NCBI GenBank assembly: GCA_023392975.1 | Contig: JAEWNA010000248.1 | Location: 1 to 11,149, forward strand | Direction of reading: 5' to 3' | Length of the DNA: 11,149 nt | Origin: Pseudomonadota bacterium | GTDB lineage: Bacteria > Pseudomonadota > Gammaproteobacteria > Xanthomonadales > Xanthomonadaceae | Part shown: piece after piece, positions 5,972-11,149 of the stretch | Layout of the letters: the number at the start of each line of letters is the position of its first letter | How positions within the stretch are numbered: position 1 is the first letter of the stretch | Program-made: the position numbers and the translations under genes | Notes under the pieces: generated by a model | Told to the model about the DNA's origin: nothing | Database searches by the model: none | Seen by the model: only the letters and a program-made list of their open reading frames with translations

Positions 5972-6814
5972 ATGCCCGGTTCGATCGGCCCCTTGCTCAC
6001 ACGCCCGCTTGGCGAGGCGCTGCTCGCTGCACGCGACGCGCGGGCAAGCACGTGCGCGGGCTCGTTCGACCTCGGGCGCACGCGGGACGAGGCGATCCCC
6101 AATGCCGACGCGTGGGAATGGCGCGGCGAGCGCCATCCCTATCCCGGCAAGCTCAAGGACCGCACGATCTACCATCGCGACGGCGACGACTTCGTCCCCG
6201 TCGCGCGCTTCGATGGCGCGCTGGTCAAGCTGGTGCCCACCGAGTGGGGCGCGCCGACCTTCGAGATCGACGGCATCAAGATGCTGCCGACGGCGAAGAC
6301 CTCGCCGATCGACGACGCGCGGCGCAAGGTCGCGCTGGTGCAGCCGCAGGGCAAGGCGGTGCTCGACACCTGCGGCGGCCTCGGCTATTTCGCGGCCTGC
6401 TGCCTCGACGCCGGCGCCGCGCGCATCGTGTCGTTCGAGAAGAACCCCGACGTGCTTTGGCTGCGCACGCTCAACCCGTGGTCGCCCGATCCCGACGCGC
6501 CGGAACATGGCGGGCGCCTGCGCCTGCAGCACGGCGACGTCGCCGAGGCCATTGCGATGCTGCCCGATGCCGGCTTCGATGCCCTGCTCCACGATCCGCC
6601 GCGTTTCGGCATCGCCGGGGAGCTCTACTCGCAGGCGTTCTACGACCAGCTCGCGCGCGTGCTGCGCCGCGGCGGCCGCCTGTTCCACTACACCGGCACG
6701 CCGAACCGGCTCACCAGCGGCCGCGACGTGCCGCGCGAAGTCGCGAAACGGCTGGAAAAGGCGGGATTCCGCGCCGAACCCGCACTCGACGGCGTGCTCG
6801 GCGTCAAACGCTGA
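5972..6814 (+). CDS. SAM-dependent methyltransferase, COG2521-like (archaeal-type family)
   Basis: A 280-residue Rossmann-fold methyltransferase. Motif I is VLDTCGGLGYFA (130-141), with acidic FEKNPD (155-160) after strand 2. The conserved block RTLNPWSPDPDAP (165-177) comes next. Catalytic-site motif HDPPRFGIAGELYS (207-220) and GGRLFHYTG (234-242) follow. DTCxGLG, NPWS and HDPPRF...AGELYS together are, from memory, hallmarks of the predicted archaeal methyltransferases of COG2521, which also occur in some proteobacteria. The DPPRF motif IV is of the kind used on nitrogen or RNA/base targets, but the substrate is unknown. The ATG at 5972 is preferred over a TTG at 5921, which would add 17 mostly basic residues and lies inside the hairpin at 5917-5938. 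A weak -10-like TACCCT is at 5939-5944. The gene ends 6 bp from the convergent acyltransferase gene. Confidence 0.85.
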   Translation: MPGSIGPLLTRPLGEALLAARDARASTCAGSFDLGRTRDEAIPNADAWEWRGERHPYPGKLKDRTIYHRDGDDFVPVARFDGALVKLVPTEWGAPTFEIDGIKMLPTAKTSPIDDARRKVALVQPQGKAVLDTCGGLGYFAACCLDAGAARIVSFEKNPDVLWLRTLNPWSPDPDAPEHGGRLRLQHGDVAEAIAMLPDAGFDALLHDPPRFGIAGELYSQAFYDQLARVLRRGGRLFHYTGTPNRLTSGRDVPREVAKRLEKAGFRAEPALDGVLGVKR

Positions 6815-6820
6815 GCCGGG

Positions 6821-7723
6821 TCAGCCGCGGGCGACCGCCGCGTCGTCCTGACCGAGCAGCCGCCCGATCTCGGCATCCTTCTCCGTCCACAGGCCGTTGA
6901 CCCAGCGCTGGAAGCGGGCCCGGTACGCGGCATCGTCCCGCTCTTCGCCCTCGAGCAGCGCCACTGGGATCGGCCGTTCGCGCACCGCCACGCGCACCTC
7001 GGGGATGCGGTCGCCCATCAGGTCGAGCATCGTCGGACGGCCGCCCGGATACACGATGGTCACGTCCAGCACCGACTGCAGCGTGTCGCCCATCGCGTCG
7101 AGCACGAAGGCCACGCCGCCGGACTTCGGCTTCAGCAGGTGGCGGTACGGCGAACCCTGCCTGTCATGCTTCGCCGGCGTGAAGCGCGTGCCCTCGACGA
7201 AGTTCATCACCGACACCGGGATCGAGCGGAACTTCGCGCAGGCGCGGCGCGTGGTCTCGCGGTCGCGCACGCCCAGCGCCGGGTTCTTCGCGATCTGGGC
7301 GCGGCTGTAGCGGCCCATGAACGGGAAATCCAGCGCCCACCAGGCCAGCCCGAGCAGCGGCACCCAGAACAGTTGCCGCTTCAGGAAGAAGCGCAGCAGC
7401 GGGATGCGGCGGTTGAACACCTTCTGCAGCACCAGGATGTCGACCCAGCTCTGGTGGTTGGCCAGCACCAGGTAGTGGCCGTCGATCCGCAGCGCCGCCG
7501 GCGCCTCGACCTCGAACCGGGTGCGCGTGAACCGGTCGATCATCCCGCTGTTGACCCCGATCCAGCTTGCCGCCAGCCCGGTCAGCAGCGGGTTGCAGGC
7601 CAGCCGCACCGTCTCGAACGGCAGCAGCGCCTTGAACACCGCCACCACCATCAACGGCGTCACGTGCAGCACGGTGTTCGCCGCGATGAGCAGCAGGATC
7701 GGGATCACGCGCAGCCAGAGCAT
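6821..7723 (-). CDS. YihG-like 1-acylglycerol-3-phosphate-type acyltransferase (PlsC family)
   Basis: A 300-residue membrane-associated acyltransferase. Residues 1-35 form a hydrophobic N-terminal anchor (LWLRVIPILLLIAANTV...). The HX4D catalytic motif NHQSWVD puts His90 and Asp95 in place. The glycerophosphate-binding block NFVEGTRF lies at 174-181. FFLKRQLFWVPLLGLAWWALD (112-132) and FMGRYSRA (135-142) match E. coli YihG closely from memory. Family role: transfer of an acyl chain to lysophosphatidic acid or a related lysophospholipid at the inner membrane. The start at 7723 is chosen because the hydrophobic segment begins there. GTG at 7732 or ATG at 7765 would add 3 or 14 residues (PGPRLPGRPP...) of unlikely content, and an AGGA lies only 2 nt before the latter. 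No start has a well-spaced Shine-Dalgarno sequence. The gene converges on the methyltransferase with 6 bp between stops. Confidence 0.88.
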   Translation of the reverse strand: MLWLRVIPILLLIAANTVLHVTPLMVVAVFKALLPFETVRLACNPLLTGLAASWIGVNSGMIDRFTRTRFEVEAPAALRIDGHYLVLANHQSWVDILVLQKVFNRRIPLLRFFLKRQLFWVPLLGLAWWALDFPFMGRYSRAQIAKNPALGVRDRETTRRACAKFRSIPVSVMNFVEGTRFTPAKHDRQGSPYRHLLKPKSGGVAFVLDAMGDTLQSVLDVTIVYPGGRPTMLDLMGDRIPEVRVAVRERPIPVALLEGEERDDAAYRARFQRWVNGLWTEKDAEIGRLLGQDDAAVARG

Positions 7724-7801
7724 GGGGGGCACCGGTGGTCGCCCGGGGAGTCGGGGCCCGGGCATTGTCCTATGCGAAACGCGACAACAGTAGCCTCGCG
7801 G

Positions 7802-7816
7802 GGCCGCAGTGCGGCC
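7802..7816 (-). terminator. short GC hairpin after the M13 peptidase gene
   Basis: GGCCGC and GCGGCC pair perfectly around a 3-nt loop, 27 bp beyond the peptidase stop on the minus strand. No T-run follows. It is the only clear dyad between the peptidase and acyltransferase genes (7724-7843), so it may partly separate the two. Confidence 0.35.
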
Positions 7817-7843
7817 GGGGTCTCACGCGGCGCGCGGCGGCCG

Positions 7844-9889
7844 TCACCAGATCCGCACCCGGTCCTCGGGCTTGCGCCACATCGGCTGGCTGGGCTTCAC
7901 GCCGAAGGCTTCGTAGAACGCGGGGATGTTCGACATCGGGCCGAGCACGCGCCACTTGGCCGGCGCATGCACGTCCGACAGCAGCCGGCTGCGCAGCACC
8001 TGTTCGCGCTGCTGGCTCATCCAGCCCAGCGCGTAGCCCAGGAAATAGCGCTGGGTCGGGGTCAGGCCGCCGATCGTCTCGCCCTTGCGGTACTGCTCGG
8101 TCTTCTGGAACGCCTCCAGCCCCAGCAGCACGCCGCCATAGTCGGCGATGTTCTCGCCGAGGCTGGCCTTGCCGTTGATGTGGAGGCCCGGCAGCGGTTC
8201 GTAGGCGTCGAACTGGGCGACCATCTTCTGGGCCGCGGCGTCGAAGCGATCGGCGTCTTCCTGCGTCCACCAGCCGGACAGGTTGCCCTGCTGGTCATAC
8301 TGGCGGCCTTCGTCGTCGAAGCCGTGGGTGATCTCGTGGCCGATCGTGCTGGCCGCGGCGTAGCCGTAGGCCACCGCGTCGTCGACCTGGTCGTCGGGCA
8401 CGCCCGGCACCATGAAGATCGCCGCCGGCAGCACGATCTCGTTGTTCGACGGGTTGTAGTAGGCGTTGTAGGTCTGCGGCGTCATGTCCCATTCGGTGCG
8501 GTCGACCGGCTTGCCGAACTTCGACAGGTTGTCCTCGAACTGCCAGCGCTGCGCGGCCATCACGTTGGCGGCGTAGGAGTCGCGACCGATCGTGAGCGCC
8601 GAGTAGTCCTTCCACGCGTCCGGATAGCCGACCTTCGGCGTGACCGCGGCCAGCTTCGCCAGCGCCTTGGCCTTGGTCGCCTCGCCCATCCAGTCCAGGC
8701 GCTGGATGCGATCGCGGAACGTGCCGCGGATCGCCTCGACCATCGCCGTGTAGCGCCGCTTCGACGCTTCCGGGAAGTAGTCCTTCACGAAGATCCGGCC
8801 CAGCACCATGCCGAGCGCGTCGTTTTCCTCGTCGATCACCCGCTTCCAGCGCGGCCGCGGTTCCTGCTGGCCGGACATCGCCTTGCCGTGGAAACGGAAG
8901 TGTTCGTCATCGAACGCGGACGACAGGTACGGCGCGTAGTCGTCGACGAGGTGGTAGCGCAGGTAGTCCTGCAGCGTCGCCACCGGCGTCGTGCGCAGCA
9001 GGCGGTCCTCCGCGGCGAGGAACTCGGGCTGGCCGACCAGCACGTAGTCCGGCTTCAAACCCCTGGCCGCGAGCCGCTGCGTCCAGTCGATCGACGGCGT
9101 GTACTTCGCGGTCAGGTCGGCCGGGCTCAGCTTGTTGTAGTTCTTCTCCGGGTCGCGCAGGTCCTCGAGCTTGCGCGACGCCCGCGCGAGCGCGGTCTCG
9201 AACGCCATCACCCGGGCGGCCGCCGCCTTCGCGTCCGCGGGCTTGCGCCCGAGCAGCTCGAACGTGCGCGCGATGTGGGCGACGTACTCGGCGCGGATCT
9301 TCGCGACCCCGGCTTCCTTGTTGAAGTAGAAATCGCGCTCCGGCAGGCCGAGGCCGCCCTGGCGGATCATCACCGCCATTGTCGCGCTGTCCTTGTCGTC
9401 CTGGCCAACACCCATGCGGAACAGGGCGCCCACGCCGATCGGCTTGAACGCGAACGCCGCGTCGATCACGTCGGCCGGGTTCGCGATGCGGTCGATCCGC
9501 GCCAGCGCCTCCTGCAGCGGCGCGACGCCGAGGCGGTCGGCCTGCGCCGTGTCCATCGCCGTCGTCCAGAAGTCGCCGATCTTCTGCTGGTCGCTGCCGG
9601 GCGCCGTCTTCGCCAGCGCCGCCGCCTCGCTGATCGTCTTCAGCCGCGCGTACAGCTCGTCGTCCACCTCGTTGCCGATGCCCCAGGCCGATTCCGACGC
9701 CGGGATCGGGTGCGCCTTGAGCCAGCCGCCGTTGGCGTACGCGAAGAAATCGACACCGGGGTCGACCGAGGGGTCGAGGTGGGCGGCGAGGAAGTCCTGC
9801 GGGGCGTCGGCGGCGACGGCACTCCCGGTCGCGAACACGAGCGCGGCGGACAGCAGTGCGGTGCGGAAGACGGGAGCCAGCAGGGCCAT
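7844..9889 (-). CDS. secreted M13 family zinc endopeptidase (neprilysin/PepO-like)
   Basis: A 681-residue protein of normal bacterial M13 length. Residues 1-27 are a Sec signal peptide (cleavage near AVA-AD) without a lipobox, so a periplasmic or secreted enzyme is expected. The M13 N-terminal domain starts at DPSVDPGVDFFAYANGGWL, the typical opening, and covers roughly residues 35-430. The catalytic domain contains the substrate-binding motif NAYYNP (475-480). Zinc motif HEITH (518-522) gives ligands His518 and His522 and catalytic Glu519. ENIAD (579-583) gives third ligand Glu579 and supporting Asp583. His641 and Arg647 are in the conserved C-terminal stretch (HAPAKWRVLGPMSN). It would cleave peptides of limited size on the amino side of hydrophobic residues. 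GAGG 5 nt before the ATG at 9889 supports this start; the frame stays open a further 423 bp upstream into the divergent gene, which is a GC-rich artefact. The C-terminus ends VRIW, lacking the Cys of eukaryotic homologues. Confidence 0.95.
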   Translation of the reverse strand: MALLAPVFRTALLSAALVFATGSAVAADAPQDFLAAHLDPSVDPGVDFFAYANGGWLKAHPIPASESAWGIGNEVDDELYARLKTISEAAALAKTAPGSDQQKIGDFWTTAMDTAQADRLGVAPLQEALARIDRIANPADVIDAAFAFKPIGVGALFRMGVGQDDKDSATMAVMIRQGGLGLPERDFYFNKEAGVAKIRAEYVAHIARTFELLGRKPADAKAAAARVMAFETALARASRKLEDLRDPEKNYNKLSPADLTAKYTPSIDWTQRLAARGLKPDYVLVGQPEFLAAEDRLLRTTPVATLQDYLRYHLVDDYAPYLSSAFDDEHFRFHGKAMSGQQEPRPRWKRVIDEENDALGMVLGRIFVKDYFPEASKRRYTAMVEAIRGTFRDRIQRLDWMGEATKAKALAKLAAVTPKVGYPDAWKDYSALTIGRDSYAANVMAAQRWQFEDNLSKFGKPVDRTEWDMTPQTYNAYYNPSNNEIVLPAAIFMVPGVPDDQVDDAVAYGYAAASTIGHEITHGFDDEGRQYDQQGNLSGWWTQEDADRFDAAAQKMVAQFDAYEPLPGLHINGKASLGENIADYGGVLLGLEAFQKTEQYRKGETIGGLTPTQRYFLGYALGWMSQQREQVLRSRLLSDVHAPAKWRVLGPMSNIPAFYEAFGVKPSQPMWRKPEDRVRIW

Positions 9890-9918
9890 GGGTACCTCGA
9901 CGACGGAAGGGACCGCAG

Positions 9919-9947
9919 ACTGTGGGGCCGGGGCGACGGGCCGGCAA
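9919..9947 (-). promoter_or_regulatory. candidate promoter of the M13 peptidase gene
   Basis: On the minus strand TTGCCG (9942-9947) and CACAGT (9919-9924) are exactly 17 bp apart. They match the sigma-70 -35 and -10 hexamers at four and three of six positions. Transcription would start near 9912, giving a short leader of about 23 nt. Matches this weak can occur by chance. Confidence 0.3.
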
Positions 9948-9964
9948 CCGCCGGAGGTCATGCG

Positions 9965-9986
9965 GTGACCGCCCGCCGTGACCGCC
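9965..9986. repeat. direct repeat GTGACCGCC in the divergent intergenic region
   Basis: GTGACCGCC occurs at 9965-9973 and 9978-9986, offset by 13 bp. The first copy sits in the near-palindrome CGGTGACCG (9963-9971). The pair lies just upstream of the candidate M13 promoter and about 80-100 bp before the AIM24-type gene, a position suited to a regulator site. This is inference; G+C-rich short repeats arise easily by chance. Confidence 0.3.
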
Positions 9987-10014
9987 GGCACGGGGCGCGG
10001 CCGGGGCCGCCTGC

Positions 10015-10020
10015 TAGCGT
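10015..10020 (+). promoter_or_regulatory. weak candidate -10 box of the GYF_2-AIM24 gene
   Basis: TAGCGT, preceded by TGC (an extended -10-like TGN), lies 44 bp before the ATG at 10065. It matches the -10 consensus at three of six positions and no -35 is apparent. It is listed because it is the least G+C-rich spot between 9950 and 10050. Confidence 0.2.
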
Positions 10021-10064
10021 GCGCGCGATCCTGTCCACTCGATCCCCCACCCGAGGAACCCGCA

Positions 10065-11099
10065 ATGACCCAGTGGTACTTCCATGCCGGCATCGGCGAA
10101 CGCACCGGCGAACGCGTCGGCCCGCTCGACGACGCGGCCGCGCAGCAGTACGTGCGCCAGCACCCCGCCAGCCAGTGCTGGCGCGAAGGCTTCACCGGCT
10201 GGCGCCCGGTCGCCGAGGTCGCCGAACTGCGCCCCGCCGGGCCGCCGGAACACCTGCCGCCGCCCCTGCCCGCAGCGGCCGGCCCGCGCCCGCCGCTGCG
10301 CAACGACGACATCGACTACCGCATCGTCGGCCACGACATGCAGTTCGTCGAGGTCGAGCTCGATCCCGGCGAGAGCGCCATCGCCGAAGCCGGCGCGCTG
10401 ATGTACAAGGACGCCGCGATCGAGATGAACACCGTGTTCGGCAGCGGCGCCGCCTCCGGCCAGGGCGGCGGCTTCTTCGACAAGCTGATGAGCGCGGGCA
10501 AGCGCGTCATCACCGGCGAGAGCCTATTCACCACCGTCTACACCCACTCTGGCAGCGGCAAGGCACGGGTGGCGTTCGCGGCGCCGTATCCGGGCACCGT
10601 GCTCGCGATGAAGCTCGACGAGCACAACGGCCGGCTGATCTGCCAGAAGGACAGCTTCCTCGCCGGCGCCCGCGGCGTGCAGATCGGCATCCACTTCCAG
10701 CGCAAGATCCTCACCGGCCTATTCGGCGGCGAGGGCTTCATCATGCAGAAGCTCGAAGGCGACGGCTGGGTATTCGTCCACGCGGGCGGCACCATCGTCG
10801 AACGCGAACTGCGCGCGGGCGAACGCCTCGATGTCGACACCGGCTGCGTGATGGCCTTCCACGACACCGTCAGCATGGACGTGCGCACCATCCGCGGCAT
10901 CAAGAGCATGATGTTCGGCGGCGAAGGCATGTTCCTCGCCACGCTCACCGGCCCGGGCAAGGTCTGGCTGCAGTCGCTGCCGTTCTCGCGCATGGCCGGG
11001 CGCATGCTCGCCGCCGCCCCGCAGAACGGCGGCAGCCGCGGCGAGGGCTCGGTGCTTGGCGGCCTCGGGCGCATGCTCGACGGCGACAACGGCTTCTGA
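10065..11099 (+). CDS. GYF_2 (DUF4339) - AIM24 family fusion protein
   Basis: A 344-residue protein without signal peptide. The start at 10065 has GAGGA (10053-10057) 7 nt upstream. Residues 1-55 fit the GYF_2/DUF4339 domain: WYFHAG at 4-9, GPLDDAAA at 19-26, and CWREGFTGWRPVAEV near the end. A proline-rich linker follows (about 57-78: GPPEHLPPPLPAAAGPRPP). The rest is an AIM24 (TIGR00266-like) double beta-helix-type domain with FVEVELDPGESAIAEAGALMYKD, GFIMQKLEGDGWVFVHAGGTIVERELRAGE and GGEGMFLATLTGPGKVWLQSLP. The biochemical function of AIM24 proteins is not established; yeast Aim24 is mitochondrial. GYF-type domains usually bind proline-rich peptides or mediate protein contacts, so the N-terminus may target the beta-domain to a partner. 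A Gly-rich stretch (GSGAASGQGGGFF) and the Gly-rich C-terminus are common in bacterial members. It is divergent from the M13 peptidase gene, 175 bp apart. Confidence 0.88.
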   Translation: MTQWYFHAGIGERTGERVGPLDDAAAQQYVRQHPASQCWREGFTGWRPVAEVAELRPAGPPEHLPPPLPAAAGPRPPLRNDDIDYRIVGHDMQFVEVELDPGESAIAEAGALMYKDAAIEMNTVFGSGAASGQGGGFFDKLMSAGKRVITGESLFTTVYTHSGSGKARVAFAAPYPGTVLAMKLDEHNGRLICQKDSFLAGARGVQIGIHFQRKILTGLFGGEGFIMQKLEGDGWVFVHAGGTIVERELRAGERLDVDTGCVMAFHDTVSMDVRTIRGIKSMMFGGEGMFLATLTGPGKVWLQSLPFSRMAGRMLAAAPQNGGSRGEGSVLGGLGRMLDGDNGF

Positions 11100-11110
11100 T
11101 CGACCCTGGC

Positions 11111-11147
11111 GCCCGGGCCGCCGGGGCGGGTCCCCGCCGTCCCGGGC
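11111..11147 (+). terminator. GC-rich inverted repeat after the AIM24-type gene
   Basis: GCCCGGG (11111-11117) pairs with CCCGGGC (11141-11147). An inner stem CGGGG/CCCCG (11122-11126 with 11132-11136) lies between them, starting 11 bp after the stop. The window ends immediately afterwards, so a T-run cannot be assessed. Confidence 0.4.
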
Positions 11148-11149
11148 CG

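Noticed and set aside
5405..6688. A long minus-strand open frame across the lipoprotein and methyltransferase genes.
   Set aside because: It is Arg/Ala-rich with no recognisable domain, and both plus-strand genes have signals or motifs of known families.
9890..10312. N-terminal extension of the M13 peptidase frame upstream of 9889.
   Set aside because: It would run through the intergenic region and into the divergent AIM24-type gene. The extension is low-complexity, while 9889 has a Shine-Dalgarno sequence and a signal peptide directly after it.
1..11149. Mobile elements, CRISPR arrays, tRNA/rRNA genes, prophage or toxin-antitoxin genes.
   Set aside because: No regularly spaced repeats, transposase or integrase motifs, tRNA-like folds or composition breaks were seen; the eight genes and short gaps explain the window.

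Overview
The window is an ordinary-looking, very GC-rich bacterial chromosome segment (by eye around 70% G+C, with G or C at nearly all third codon positions). It carries eight protein genes and no sign of mobile elements, CRISPR or RNA genes. The gene set (YihG-type acyltransferase, secreted M13 peptidase, GYF_2-AIM24 protein, TPR-glycosyltransferase plus sulfotransferase-like pair) and base composition suggest a gammaproteobacterium of the Xanthomonadaceae/Lysobacter/Luteimonas type. That taxonomic call is inference from protein flavour, not a search.

Left part (1-2221, + strand): the 3' part of a TPR protein with a C-terminal glycosyltransferase-like domain. It is followed, with an ATGA stop/start overlap, by a small sulfotransferase-like protein. 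This looks like the end of a surface-glycan or protein-modification operon that begins outside the window.

Middle (2341-5887, + strand): the most distinctive region, with three exported proteins in two transcription units. The first is a close relative of PhaZ7, the extracellular poly(3-hydroxybutyrate) depolymerase of Paucimonas lemoignei. It has a complete Ser-Asp-His triad, but Pro replaces the His of the HG motif near the oxyanion pocket. A perfect 14-bp hairpin ends this unit. The second unit starts behind a good -10 box and encodes a Tat-exported tyrosinase/polyphenol oxidase with a plant-PPO-like C-terminal domain and a fungal/mollusc-type Cys-x-His motif at copper site A. An uncharacterised small lipoprotein follows 25 bp downstream.

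Right part (5972-11099): a methyltransferase of the kind first described in archaea (COG2521-like, + strand) converges, with a 6-bp gap, on a YihG/PlsC-like acyltransferase (- strand). Upstream of the latter, also on the - strand, is a secreted M13 (neprilysin/PepO-like) zinc endopeptidase. It is divergent from a GYF_2-AIM24 fusion protein, and the shared 175-bp intergenic region contains a direct repeat and a candidate promoter.

No complete new multi-gene system (defence, secretion or similar) is visible. The items most worth following are the PhaZ7-like enzyme with the His-to-Pro change, and the tyrosinase-lipoprotein pair. Statements about reference proteins (PhaZ7 numbering, PPO residue roles) come from memory and were not aligned by computer.
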